DNA of 64,000 nucleotides, from contig NW_020954556.1 of assembly GCF_900497805.2 (NCBI RefSeq), positions 29,035,671 to 29,099,670 on the forward strand, given 5' to 3'. The notes under the pieces were generated by a model. That model did no database searches. It was not told the DNA's origin and was given only the letters and a program-made list of their open reading frames with translations. Positions 12,781 through 24,286 of the stretch are shown here, one piece after another. Source of the stretch: Vombatus ursinus (taxonomy: Eukaryota > Chordata > Mammalia > Diprotodontia > Vombatidae). The position numbers and the translations under genes are program-made. Numbering within the stretch: the first letter of the stretch is position 1; each line of letters opens with the position of its first letter.

Positions 12781-13260
12781 TGTGGTCTGGGGTGCTGGTA
12801 ACCCTGAAATGTAAAGGTAGAGGGGGGAGGTCTGCCTGGAAAGAATTCAAGCACTCAAGCCTGCTTTCAGTCAAAGTAGCGAGGTTTATTGTAACACTAG
12901 TATGGCAGGCAGGATTCCTAGTGAACTTGAAGCTTAATGGGGGTCAGTTAAGGGGCAGTTTATTGTAACACCAATAGGAGCAGGTGAGATCTAAGAATCT
13001 TCAATTTAATGGGGGTGAGATTGATAGTTTTATACAAAAAAAGACTGTGAGAAGATTTGGATAGGATTAAGGAGTGGGAAATAAATAGCCTGGGGTGGTC
13101 CAGGAGGAACTGGAAAGAACTGTCAAGTATCTAGGTGGGATGGGGTGGGCCAGATGCCTTTGGCAAGATGTCAGGGACTGGGTCATGTGGGAAAATTCAG
13201 GGACTGGGTTGCTAAAATGTATGGGAAAATTCAGGGTCTAGGTCCCATCACCCCATCAAA
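12781..13260 (-). mobile_element. Solo LTR of an endogenous retrovirus, antisense
   Basis: Begins TGTGGTCTGG and ends CACCCCATCA(AA). The minus-strand reading has an AATAAACCTC polyadenylation motif followed by 'GACTGAAAGCAGGCTTGAG', the same arrangement as the other LTRs in this window (29.5, 30.6 and 34.1 kb). AACTAT before and AACTAC after suggest a short target duplication. An internal repeat doubles a segment starting TTTATTGTAACAC (near 12,888 and 12,959). It is a fossil solo LTR; no internal retroviral part adjoins. Confidence 0.7.
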
Positions 13261-13776
13261 ACTACTCCATGCCCTTTCATTTTCTACCTACTTAGCCTAA
13301 GGACAATACATTGCCACTTTTAAGCTATGTTCCCCTATCTGCCTATCCTCTATTCCATGTGTTCCTATGGACCCATATTCACCTTCTCTTGTGATAGGAT
13401 GGTCCTGCACAGAGAAGTCTCCTGAAGTATCAACTCCCCTTGAATATACTCTTTGTAAGACCCCTGTCACCTGCCTTGAGACAAATACCACAATATCCCC
13501 ATAACGTTTCCCTTCCATCAGTAGGGACTGACTTTTATTCCTGCTGGGTCTTACCCTCCAGTGTTCTTTCCCAGCTTTCCCAAAGGCCCTCCTCTCCCTC
13601 ATACAGGGTATGAGACCAAAAAAAAAAAAAACATTTCCCCCTCTAGGCATGGTATGAGTATATCTCTGGCTCCCCTATCCCTGTCCTCCCCTCTTCCTAC
13701 TCAGCTGATTTTTCTCTTTACTTGCTCATCCCCTAAAATATTGACTTACTAATGGGGGAATGCATTTTAGTTTAAG
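13261..13776. other. Unassigned stretch
   Basis: C/T-rich sequence with an A13 run near 13,618. The 117-codon minus frame at 13,297-13,650 has no recognisable family and is probably chance. Confidence 0.3.
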
Positions 13777-13790
13777 AAATATTAACTCAG

Positions 13791-14624
13791 ATGGGAAAAG
13801 GACCCACATGTACAAAAATATTTATAGCAGCTCTTTCTGTGATGGCAAAGAATTGGAAATTGAAGGGATGCCCATCAGTTGGGGAATGACTGAACAAGTT
13901 GTGGTATGTGAATGTAATGGAATACTATTGTGCTATAAGAAATGATGAGCAAAGGGCAGCTAGGTGGTTCAGTGGATAGAGCACCAGCCCTGAAGTCAGG
14001 AGGACCTGAGTTCAAATCTGGCCTGAGACACTTGACACTTACTAGCTGTGTGACCCTAGGCAAGTCACTTAACCCCAATCGCCTAAAACCCCACCCCCAA
14101 AAAAAAGGAAAAAAAAGAAATGATGAGTAAGCAGACTTCAGAAAAACCTGGAAAGACTTGTATGGACTGATGCTGAGTGAAGTAAGCAGAACCAGAAGAA
14201 CATTGTACACAGTAACAGCCACATTGCATGATGACTAACTTTGATAGACTTAGCTCTTCTCAGCAATGCAAGGATCTAAGATGTTTCAAAAAGTCTCATG
14301 ATGGAAAATGTTATCCATATCCAGAGAAATAACTATGGAGTTTGAATGCAGATCAAAGCATACTATTTGCTCTTTTTTTTTCTTCTGTTTTGCTTTGTTT
14401 CTTCTTTCTTGTGGTTTCTCCCATTGGTTCTAATTCTTCTTTACAACATGACTAATGTGAAAATATGTTTAATAGGAATGTATATGTAGAGCCTATATCA
14501 GATTGCATGCCATCTTAGAGAGGGAGGTGGGGAGGGAGGAGGAGAAAATTTAAATCTCATAAGCTTATGGAAGTGAATGTTGAAAACTAAAAATAAATAA
14601 ATTAATTTTTTTAAAAGAGGAAAA
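13791..14624 (+). mobile_element. L1 LINE 3' end, 5'-truncated
   Basis: Carries the C-terminal end of ORF2 (KNIYSSSFCDGKELEIEGMPISWGMTE..., equivalent to the marsupial L1 pattern TKIFIAALFVVAKNWK..GCPSIGEWLNK) and the 3' UTR ending in an A-rich tail. An exact 14-bp TSD AAATATTAACTCAG lies at 13,777-13,790 and 14,625-14,638, so this is one clean, short L1 insertion. It was later split by a SINE. The gene product would have been the reverse transcriptase/endonuclease; this copy is dead. Confidence 0.93.
13953..14114 (+). mobile_element. MAR1/WSINE-type SINE inside L1
   Basis: Complete head-to-tail copy from GGGCAGCTAGGTGG to an A-rich tail. TSD AAGAAATGATGAGCAA at 13,937-13,952 and AAGAAATGATGAGTAA at 14,115-14,130 (one difference). 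It interrupts the L1 codons for RNDEQ and is therefore younger than that L1. Confidence 0.93.
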
Positions 14625-15099
14625 AAATATTAACTCAGGTCTTCTTTCCTCTTGATATTTTTAGCTGCCTTAAGTTCTTTTGCCTCTCAGATTCTTTTAT
14701 TCATAGATATTCTTTCACTGCCTTCTAATTGATGAAAGGGTACTTTTGATAGCCTTGTCTAGCCTTAAAAGCATGACAGCATCAATATTATTGCTTAGTC
14801 TTTTCTTGCAAACAGTACTCATTTACCTTTCTTGTATTTGAGATGTTTGTATGTCAAATACCCTGCTCACCTCTGTTTTTCTTTGGAGGAATGACTTGAA
14901 TTACTTCCTTTTGCTGAAATCTGAATTGTTTTCATTCACAATACGGTTCAGCTTTGTAGGATTTTGGCAGGGATTCAAATTTACATCTTTTGCCTTTTTG
15001 AAAATCAGATTCCACTTCTACCTTTGTTCATAAATGAGGAGATATTCAAACTGATTTTCCTTGATAGATAAAAGGGCTCTTTTCTGGATGCCTGAAATA

Positions 15100-15660
15100 T
15101 TTATAATATATATAATTATATATAATAATTTTATAATATGTAATTTTCTATGTAATATATAATTTCTTTAATGTTGAAGTTTTAAAATCTAACCTTTTTT
15201 TGGGTATCAAACATGGCATTTGTATCTGTTGGCATCCTGTGGAATCTACCAATCTGGATTTTGACATCTGTTTTCAGTACATTGAAAATGATTTTTCCCC
15301 TGATTTTTGTTATTTAGATTTTTTATTTCATCATATTCTTTGAGAAGACCTATGAGACTAGTATTATTAATATGCATTCTATTTTCAAGATCAGTTGTCT
15401 TTGCTTATACAGGATTCAAGTATTCTTCCAATGATTTTGTCTTTTGATTGTGTTCTTTCAAATTTTCTTCCATTTCAGTATTTTTTATTTCTCAATCTGC
15501 CATTCTCTTCTTCAGAATATCTGCTGTTTCAGATTCATTCTCCATCACACATTCTAAAATTTCTACTCCCTTATTTGTCTTTTTATTTTTTAAGCATTCT
15601 GATTTCCACTCTAATTTCCTCTCTTAATTTTTTTTTGTTTTGTTCTTGAACCATACTGTT
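15100..15660 (-). repeat. Probable L1/HAL1 ORF1 fragment
   Basis: Minus-strand translation shows a charged, coiled-coil-like stretch (for example LREEIRVEIRMLKK and MEENLKEHNQKTKSLEE) followed by DLENRMHINNTSLIGL. This resembles the junction of the ORF1 coiled coil and RNA-binding domain (LENRMRRNNIRIIG in L1). Frames are broken. It could be L1 or the ORF1-only HAL1; the limits are soft. Confidence 0.5.
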
Positions 15661-16900
15661 TTTCCCCCTTGTTTTATTACCATTTCTTAGGATTCCATAT
15701 AATTTATTGTCTTGCTCTTCTGTTCATCAGGGACTTTTCAGTCATTTCCCTTTAATCTGATATGTATTCACTTTATTGTTTCCTTTTATAGGTCACTTGT
15801 TCATTTTTCCTTCTTTGCCCTAGATTTTTCTGGATGATGTTTTTCTTGTTATTTATTCTTTCATATCACTTCTTTTCTGTTATTATTAAGCATTATAGGC
15901 GGACTTCAAACCCAGGTCTTCTGACTCCAGACTCAATGCTCTTTTCACTGGACCATGCAGCCTTTGAGGCACTGAAAGTAGAAGCTAGGTTTCAACCCAA
16001 CCTCTCACTCAACCATATGACCAAAAATCACTAAGGACGTGATAATATGCTTTGTGTCTCAATCAGAGTCATAATTCCTCATAAAAGAAAATTTAATCTA
16101 CCCTATTCTCTTGTTTTAGTTCTATGGCTTAATGATTCAATAAGCATTTATTAGTACACACCTAGCAATTGTGTTGGGGTCAAAAGTGCTTGGCAGTGAT
16201 TAGGAGAGTTGGCTGGTCTCCACTCCTGTCTAGGCCAAACAGCTCTTTCCAAACTCTTCCATTATTTTCTCTCAAGTCAATGCTCTCAGCTCTAGCTCTT
16301 GAGGAAATGGTTTTCTTTTCAATACTGCTGAGGGATTAGCAGTGGGAAGAGGCGGTGTCTGAGGTTTGTCTGAGAAAGTCAAACTCTAGCTCTCTTACAA
16401 ATCTTACCTCTATTCTCAGTTCTGAAACTTCTAGGTTCATTTGTTGTCTCGGATGGATTCATGTGTTCTTTGTGTTTTGAGGATGATATAAAAAAATGAA
16501 TCAATGATTCTCTTTTGTTCCCAGTTGGAAAGATCCTACTAATTAAAAAAAAAAAATTTATCACTTTCTCTCTCTGGTGAGAACATCTCGTTTAAAAATC
16601 TCTTACTTCTCTTTCCTGTGTACTTCTCTCACATGCATTTGAGCAATCATAAGATCATAAGATTTAGACCTGGAAGAGACTACACAGGCCATTGAGCCAA
16701 TAATGAAATAGTTACAGACTTTCTTCTCTCCATGGTGGCTTTCCCCTGAATCTTAGCTCAATTGAGCGTGGCTCTCAATGCTTTCTCATACTATTTGACG
16801 TAGTCACCTCTTACGTGGCATCTCATCTCAGCCTCCCCTCTTAGGAATGGGAAGAGATGAATTCTCCAAGGACTCAGGTAAATAAACATTGGAGGATTCC
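15661..16900. other. Unassigned stretch with small SINE traces
   Basis: 15,890-15,965 is a short antisense MIR-type end ('CAAACCCAGGTCTTCTGACT'). 16,660-16,720 is a MIR-type trace ('AGACCTGGAAGAGACTACAC'). The rest is unassigned. Confidence 0.35.
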
Positions 16901-16919
16901 TGTTCAACAGTAGATATAG

Positions 16920-17066
16920 GGGGGCCAGTAGGTGGCACAGTGGATAGAGATCTGGCCTTGGAGTCAGGAGGACCTGAGTTCAAATCTAGCCTCAGACACT
17001 TGACACTTACTAGCTGTGTGACCCTGGCAAGTCACTTAACCTTGATTGCCTCTCCAAAAAACAAAA
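16920..17066 (+). mobile_element. MAR1/WSINE-type SINE
   Basis: Sense copy with the head GGGGGCCAGTAGGTGGC and an A-rich tail. TSD ACAGTAGATATAG at 16,907-16,919 and ACAGTAGACATAG at 17,067-17,079, one difference. Confidence 0.9.
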
Positions 17067-17539
17067 ACAGTAGACATAGATCCCCAACATCTGGCTATAT
17101 ATACATAGCACTATGCGATGAGAAAACTATTCATTTGTTCCTTTTTAAAGAGAAATGATAGAATTTTCTCTCACACAAATGTAAATTTTTAGAGGATTTA
17201 CAACCACTACAACTTTAGGTCTATAGATTAACCTAAATGTATCTGAAGAGGCAAGAAATAGAGAAAGTTTGGACCTTCTGTGTGAGATGGCGAGACCCTG
17301 AACACGTCTAGATCTTCACAGAGAAAATATGGCATATTCATGACAATCAGTAAATTGAACAATTGCTATAGCAACAAAATCTCCTCTAGGTTTACCAGAC
17401 TAACACTCATGTCAGAACATCAAAAGGCGTTTAGGCTACAGAGAGGAAAATATGGAGAAATATAGAAATATGGAAAACTAAAGCCTTATATTATTTCCAA
17501 ATGACAGCAGCAGGAAGAAATGACAGTCAAGATTTTTTT

Positions 17540-17765
17540 TGTTACATTTTACTTTTAGCAAATTTTTACTGATATCTTATGTTTTTCCATTACCTATATT
17601 TCCCAACCTATCTCTTCCCCCTCTCCCTCTCAGACTGCCATGCCTTATAACAAAAAATAAAAAAGAAGCAAAAGCAAAAAAAATCCAAACCAGTTTAACA
17701 AAACTAACCAACATATAGAAAAAGACTGCAAAGATCATTCTGTTCTCAGGATCAACCTTCATATT
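17540..17765 (-). repeat. Old L1 3'-UTR fragment, antisense
   Basis: The run 'CCATTACCTATATTTCCCAA', 'GCCATGCCTTATAACAAA', 'AACAAAACTAACCAACATAT' is the pattern of an old marsupial L1 3' end read in antisense. The same type recurs near 55.2 kb. Confidence 0.55.
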
Positions 17766-18179
17766 TGATTCAGTGATGGACTCATTTCTTCCCCTTAACT
17801 TCAGTCTTGCTCGAGACCCTATGGGTTTTTTTTTTTTTTTGTTCTATTTCGGGTATCCTCATACTGATGAGTAATTATAATTTGTAACAATAAATTATGT
17901 TTTTATGGGCTAAAGGAATAGAACACAAATATTCACTTGACCCTAGCTTCCCTTAGTAGCCTGAAATACTGCCTACAGTAATTGCTTCCTCACTAAATCA
18001 TCTCAGTGACAAACTTTTCTTCCTTCTAACCATATAGGTCATGCATTTCTAGTAAACGTGCATCTCCTGCACCTATTTCCTTTATGAAAGTGACTATGAA
18101 AAATCTGACATTCACCTCCCATGGCCAAGATCAAATCCTACCAGATGAACTGATGCATAGAATTTTAGAGTTAGAAGGA

Positions 18180-18612
18180 ACCTGAGATCATCTAGTCTAA
18201 CATCCCACTTTATAAATGAGAACATGTTTATAGAATTATTATAGAATAATTTGCCCAATGGTACATGAATAGTTTATGTTAGAGCCAGAACTAGTATCAA
18301 GCTTTCTTCATTCCTAGTCCAGTACACTAGCTCTATGTCTCTCTCTCTCTCTCTCTTTCTCTCTGTCTCTCAAACAACAATAATCAACATTTATAGTGCT
18401 TTAAGGTTTGTGAATTGCTTTATATAGATTATCTCATTTGGTCTGTATAGGTGGTGCAATTATTATTGTCATTTTGCAAATATGGAAACAGAAGCTGAGA
18501 GATTAAGTGACTTGTGGCCAGGGCTGAAGAGCTAATGAGACAGATTTACAGTCAGGTCTTCTTCTTGACTTTAAAGTCAGTACTGTATCTTCTACACACC
18601 ACCATGCCTCCC
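18180..18612 (-). repeat. Two MIR-like SINE fragments flanking a CT microsatellite
   Basis: 18,165-18,330 is the MIR3-like type ('AGAGTTAGAAGGAACCTGAG', 'CATCCCACTTTATAAATGAG'). 18,337-18,370 is (TC)n. 18,376-18,612 is an antisense CORE-SINE ('CATTTATAGTGCTTTAAGG', 'GATTAAGTGACTTG'). Confidence 0.6.
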
Positions 18613-18959
18613 AAAGAATTACTCTTTATGGAAAAACTTAGGATAGCCACTGGGGGCAGCAGAATCAACGTCTTTTTTTTTCTTTTAAGTTGTTACAAGT
18701 TGGAGAGAATTTCAAGTTTAGATTTAACGTAAAAGGGAGGTAGAATATTCTTTCTGTTAAGGCCCTGCATTAATCACATTTGCCATTATAATCAGTTAGT
18801 CCTTCTTTCTGCTAAATAGTAAGATTCACATGTTATTCAGCCAAGACACTTCAAGGTTTCTTGTTATAGGATGAAATTAGGTGGATAAGGCAATTTGTAG
18901 GAACAGGTGATTTGATCCTGTCCTGTTTATGAAAGTAGTAAGCTGGCATATAGAAAAGC

Positions 18960-19373
18960 ATACTAGATTAAAAATTCTAGTACTGTGTTTTAGGAAGAGC
19001 TACCCAACTACCTGTATAACCTAACAAATTACCTTAACCTCTCTGGGGATCATTTTCCTCATCTGCAAAACACTGGACTGGATTAGATGATTTCTGGTAC
19101 CTGCTCTAGTTTTAAAATTCTATTTAAAACAAGCATTTATTAAGCACCTACTGTGTTCTAGGCACTTTGCTAAACACTCCAAATATTATCTTATTTGATC
19201 TTCTCAAAGAGCCTGTGATATAGGTGCTATTATTACTTCATTTTATAGTTGAGGAAACTGAGGTTGACAGAGGCTAAATGATTTACTCAGGTTCATTTCG
19301 CTAGCAAGTGTCTGAGGCCACATTTGGAATCAGGTCTTCCTGACTCCAGGCCCACTGTGCCACCTAGCTGCCC
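18960..19373. repeat. Two MIR/CORE-SINEs back to back in opposite orientation
   Basis: 18,960-19,125 is sense ('CATTTTCCTCATCTGCAAAA', 'GGACTGGATTAGATGATTTC'). 19,127-19,373 is antisense and nearly full length ('GCATTTATTAAGCACCTACT' to 'TGTGCCACCTAGCTGCCCC'). A further weak piece of the same kind continues at 19,425-19,540. Confidence 0.7.
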
Positions 19374-20458
19374 CTTAGTAACAAGAATATTTTATGGTGT
19401 TATTATTATTTAAAATTCAATGTTCGTTAAGCCAACAAGCACTTACTGAATACCTATGTGAATGGTGCCATGTTGGGAAATATAAGGGATACAAAATGAA
19501 TAAGGCATGGTTCCTGATCATAAAGAATTTATGCTCTACTAATGACTAAAAAGCTAAGAAGTCTGTCAATATTTATCAGAGTCCCCTGCCTCATGGACTA
19601 AGCTAGTTCTTTCCATTAAAAGGTAATTGGCTCAAGAAACTAAAGGTGTTGACCATTGACACTATTTCCTGATCACCTGAGTAGAAAAACAATGGACAAC
19701 TCAGAGACAAGGGAAGTTCATTCAGCTGAATCAATTGAGTGTCCTCATGGCATAATGTTGTTGAATAGCCTTTCCTGTCATGGATAAGTAAATCTCCTTT
19801 TACTGACTTTTAGATGGGCCACGATCTTGAACCTAAGTTAATTAGCTAACTGTCTGGTCAGTGCTGACCTACAATACCTGGGTACTCAGAGAGGAATTAA
19901 TAAAGGATCTTGATTTGGTCTTTCAAAGATCTATTACTAATTATTATTCCATGAAACTAAAAGCTGTGCCTTTGACTCAGATATGGCTCCTCTATATGGG
20001 TGAATCTCAATCTTTTTAGCGTGTGACATAATTGTGAACTTGCTGAGACAAACTAGAAAATGGGAATGGGGTAGAGAAAAGAGGAAGTATGTTCCTTTGC
20101 TCCACTTTTATCTAATCATATTATAAATGAATATATGTTCATATATATGTGTGTGTGTATGTGTGTGTATATATACATATATATGTAAACATAGAGAGAG
20201 AAAGGAAGAGAGACAGAGACAGAGAAAGACTGAGTCACACAAGTTTATGTTGGAAGTGACATAAGAATCTGTCTAATCATCATTTTATAGATAAGTCTGG
20301 GGAAGTTGAGGGCTTGTCCAAGGCTATGGAGGAAATTAATGGCATTAATGGCATTTAGAGTTTCCTAATTTCTAGTCTTACAAATATATAAATAAAATAT
20401 ATGTTATTCCTATATGCATATATACTCACACACATCTATATCTCTCTTTACATCTACA

Positions 20459-20459
20459 C

Positions 20460-20502
<43 letters not shown>
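20459..20502 (+). repeat. (CA)n microsatellite
   Basis: About 20 CA units with one G interruption near the start, preceded by a TATA/TGTG-rich unstable region (20,140-20,200). Confidence 0.97.
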
Positions 20503-20524
20503 ATACTCCCTTCTTACTACCAAT

Positions 20525-20720
20525 TCACAGAATCATAGATTTTAGAGTTGGATCATACTGTAGATATCATCTTGTCCAACTCCTCTCCCTCTCTATTTTG
20601 TAAATGAAGAAATTAAGGCTTAAAGGATTAAGTGACTTCCTCAAGTTGACACAGGTAGTAAGTGGCAGAACCTAATTTTGAACTCATGTCCTCTGAGTTC
20701 AAATCCACACTCTTTTCAGG
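20525..20720 (-). repeat. MIR3-like SINE, antisense
   Basis: 'CAGAATCATAGATTTTAGAG', 'CTTGTCCAACTCCTCTCC', 'GGATTAAGTGACTTCCTC' and 'GTAGTAAGTGGCAGAACC' follow the antisense MIR order. Confidence 0.65.
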
Positions 20721-20899
20721 TCACCAAGTCATTATTACTTTCACCTTCTTAATCAGAAATTGGCAAATGTTAGTGAGAAATCCAGAAAATTATGATGTAA
20801 TAAACATGGCTTTGCAAATGCAACAGGTGATGAAGAGGAGGTTCAGAAATAGGTTTTCTGTATAAGCAAAAAGTTATACACATTGTGAAAAATGAGATT

Positions 20900-21368
20900 C
20901 AGAGTTTCCCCCAGCCCCCTTGTTTCAGAGTGCTGACTTTAAGTTCAATTTTTTTTTCAGAAGGACATTTCTGATCATGAGATTACAATGACTCTCCTTC
21001 CTGGTCAAACCCCAACACAAACTTGCAACTAATTTAGTCTAAGGTACTGAAGTCCCATAGTGTTCTACTCAGGCTTGGGTGGAGACAAATTCTTCTGTCT
21101 AAATAGCCCAAGCCTGGGAGTGATCTGGTATGGTTGGGGGGGAGTCTTACAAAAGAGGTATTTCCTCTGTCCAGAGGTAAAATGATGATGAGATGATATC
21201 ACCCCTACGTACCCTATATAAACTGTGCACCCAAACCCCAAAATGAGCTCAGTCTCAACACTGCAGCTTCCATGCGTATACATGCCACCCACTTCAAGAG
21301 AAATAAAACAGGGACTCAGACAACCCAATTCTATTTATCTTTCTTAGACCAAACACTGAGGTTGACAT
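20900..21368 (+). mobile_element. LTR-like fossil sequence
   Basis: Contains a TATA-like CCTATATAAACTG (about 21,211), an AATAAA 90 bp downstream (21,302) and an end ...GAGGTTGACA, an arrangement of U3, R and U5 as in retroviral LTRs. No TSD was found, so the start is uncertain. An ordinary relic promoter is an alternative. Confidence 0.4.
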
Positions 21369-21487
21369 TATTATGGCAGGCCCCCTTAAAGAAAGAATTC
21401 TCTTGATTCTTTAAAGTTGTTTCTCTTAGACATTAGAATCTTGAAATGTTCAAATTATGAGAAATTTCCCTCATATTGAACCATGAA

Positions 21488-21561
21488 TTTCTGTATCTCT
21501 TTAATATGTTTAAAATAGTGCATTTGATTTTCTGTATCTCTTTAATATGTTTAAAATAGTG
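21488..21561 (+). repeat. Perfect 33-bp direct duplication, 41-bp period
   Basis: The 33-bp block starting TTTCTGTATCTCTTTAATAT occurs at 21,488-21,520 and again, identical, at 21,529-21,561. The perfect identity suggests a recent local duplication. Confidence 0.95.
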
Positions 21562-21689
21562 AATTATCAAAACAAAAGATTGATGCATTCACATGGACAC
21601 TTGCCTTGCTATGCCTATGATTTCAGTGTTAATAAACTACTCCATTTTGTAAAAATATACATTTAAAAAGATACTCCCAAGTTCTGTTT

Positions 21690-22230
21690 GGTGCTTTTTG
21701 ATTTTACATCATAGCAATTTCTGGATTATGCCATCCTCCCTCTCTCGCCCTAATCATAACAGACAGAAACAGGTAACTAACCCAACTGATACAGTAACGG
21801 CATCTGACAAGGTACGCAACATTTTGCAGCATAGTCCCTTATCTTTCTACTGAGAATCATATTTTATCATCTGTCCTCTGGGACTAATACTGGTCATTCC
21901 AATGACTCAGAGACTGGCTTTCTTTTAGTGTTCTTTTCATTTACATTATTGAAGTCATTGTTCATGTTGCTTCCTAGTTCTGCTTATTTTGTTCTGCATC
22001 AGTTTACAAGTCTCTGTTTCTCTAAAGTCCGTATATTGTTTGTTATAGTACAATAATGCTCAACTATAGCCATACGTCACCCTTTGTCCAGCCATTCTCC
22101 AATCAATGGGAAGCCACTTCATTTGGAGTCTTTTATAATCATAAGTCCTACCATAAATATTTTTCTAAATATATGGGAGCTTTATGAGACACATTCTTAA
22201 GGGAATACTGATGCTGGTCTGATTATTTTT
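21690..22230 (-). repeat. Old L1 3' fragment, antisense
   Basis: 'GCTTCCTAGTTCTGCTTATT', 'TTCTGCATCAGTTTACAAGT' and 'CCATTCTCCAATCAATGGGA' are antisense to the L1 ORF2 end and 3' UTR (equivalents of SEVSRTR and PSIGEW). More diverged than the L1 copies at 13.8 and 48.2 kb. Confidence 0.7.
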
Positions 22231-23485
22231 GTCTGTCAGGATAGTATAAATGACTTCTCATGTAAACAAAAGATTATTTAATTAATTCAGTATTACTCTC
22301 CTCAGTGTAACTCCTAGATTAGATTCTATATGAGCATGAGGTTCCAGATATGCTGGAAGAGGAAAAAAAAAAGGAGGATGCTAAATTGAAAAGTTTAAAT
22401 TTTGTAGACTTTAATTAGTATTATTCTTAAACTGAGCAACTCAGAAGGCTAAAAGAGCTTCTCCCCAAAGCAGTCCCAGGATGCTCACTGAGGGATGAAT
22501 AAAGCCTAGCTAGGATGAAAAGTGAAATATGCTGAAAGATAAAGAAAAATTGAAGTTAACCTGGGGCAGCAACTTGGCTTTAGTTGCCAGCTTTATTTCC
22601 GTGACCTGTGTCTCCTGAATTTCAACTCTTGATTTTCCCCTCATATACATTTCTCTATACACTACATATCTTATAAAATTAACTATGGTGTTACAGATGT
22701 ATGAACCATCCTGAATCTTATAAGAAACTTGAATGAGAAGAGAATCACTCTTTCAAAGTCCCTGAGGCACTGGAATAAAAAAAAAAAGGAAAAAAGAGCT
22801 CAGGATTCCTGGCTTTTTGCCTTTAGTTTCTTTTTCAGTACCCCTTTTCTGAAGCTCTCACTCCAATGGCAGGCATACAGCTGATCCCAAACACTAAGCG
22901 ATGACGAATATCACACTGTTAAAAAGGTCACAGCCTGTTCTGCCAACAGACACTACCAGGCTGACTTGTGAGTGGAAATTTACAAAGGATAATGGAGCGT
23001 CTCTCCTACTTTAAGAATTCTAACTTGAGAAATCTGAAGCTGGATTCACTTGCATGGTAAAAAAAAAAATGTGGCAAGATTTAGATTTGCTGATGAGAGG
23101 ACCTAAATCAGCTTTATTTTAAAATTACCAGTTCATTCTACGCATTTCCAGTTTACAATTAACACCACTGCATAGACTTTGCATGTGCCATTTGCTCCTG
23201 GTATTCACAAATATTTAGTAATGTTAAAATTCAGTTGTCATTCAGTTGCAAAATCATAGACTATGCCTAGTAAAATAAGTAAAACTACAACTGATATGTG
23301 AATATAAAATTCTAGGAATTGTTTTCAATTTCTCTCCTGGTTAAAAGATGTTTTTGTTATGTAAAACTGCCTACTTTGAAAATATCTAGGCAAAGGGTCA
23401 AGATAACAATTCGGCTATTTAACACAGCTCTGTAAACAAATCACCAGAGAATGGCTTAAAATGAAGTAATCAACGTAGCTCACCA
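22231..23485. other. Unassigned, apparently single-copy stretch
   Basis: No gene, no recognised repeat. A run of about 300 bp from 23,050 to 23,350 lacks simple repeats and could be conserved non-coding sequence, but there is nothing in one sequence to show this. Confidence 0.3.
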
Positions 23486-23489
23486 TCTG

Positions 23490-23630
23490 TGAGAGTGAGT
23501 TAATAAACATTTATTAAGGGCCTACTGTGTGCCAGGCCGGCCCTGTGCTAAACTACTACGGATACAAGGAAAGGCATAAATTAAAACCTGTCCTCAAAGA
23601 GTTCATTTTCTAATGGGAAAAGACAACACA
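23490..23630 (-). repeat. MIR-like SINE fragment
   Basis: 'AATAAACATTTATTAAGGGC', 'CTACTGTGTGCCAGGC', 'GATACAAGGAAAGGCATAAA', 'CTCAAAGAGTTCATTTTCTA' is a common therian SINE end of the 'tgtgccaggcactgtgcta' type. Confidence 0.6.
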
Positions 23631-23699
23631 TAGAAAAAAACTGAAAAGGGGGTGGGAAAAGTCCTGCAGGGAGATGATCTGAGGAAATGAGAGTTCCAG

Positions 23700-23990
23700 A
23701 GCTGATTTCATCTTGGAGAAAGATGAGTTTCTGGAGATCATGAAGTCTAGAAAAGCAACTGGGTGGGAAATGATGGAGTGAATACCCAGAGGGCCTTCCT
23801 TATATGGTGGAAGATCGAAGAGGAGGTCTCCAAAAGTTCATCCTCCAGCATCTCCAGTTAGAGTGAGGGAGGGAACCCAGGGGCAGGGGATGATGAGGAG
23901 GCCTGAGTTTCGCTGTTGATTTTATTTTGCAGAATGATGAGTTTCTGGAGAGCCTGAAATCCACTAAGCAGCTGGGTGGGAAATGAGCAG
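23700..23990 (+). repeat. Diverged ~60-bp direct duplication
   Basis: 'AGATGAGTTTCTGGAGATCA ... GCAACTGGGTGGGAAATGA' (23,720-23,773) recurs as 'GATGAGTTTCTGGAGAGCCT ... GCAGCTGGGTGGGAAATGA' (23,936-23,985), about 215 bp apart. It may be an internal repeat of an unnamed marsupial element. Confidence 0.75.
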
Positions 23991-24286
23991 AATAAAGCAT
24001 CACAAGAGAATAAATGGCAGACTATATAAAAATATTTAATTTTTTTATTCATTCTCTTGAAATAAAAAACAGAAAAACAATGATAGCCTTGTGACCTATA
24101 CATAACTCCTTAAATATTTGTCAAATATATTTGAGATGTATTTTTTTTTGTCTAAAGTTAAGGGATGAAATTTTTAATAAACATTTTGAAGGTGATATTT
24201 GTTTCTTAACAAAGAAAATAAGAATTAATGGAAGCCTCATGATCACATTGTAGTTATTATTTTTCATTACCAATTAATAATGAGTA

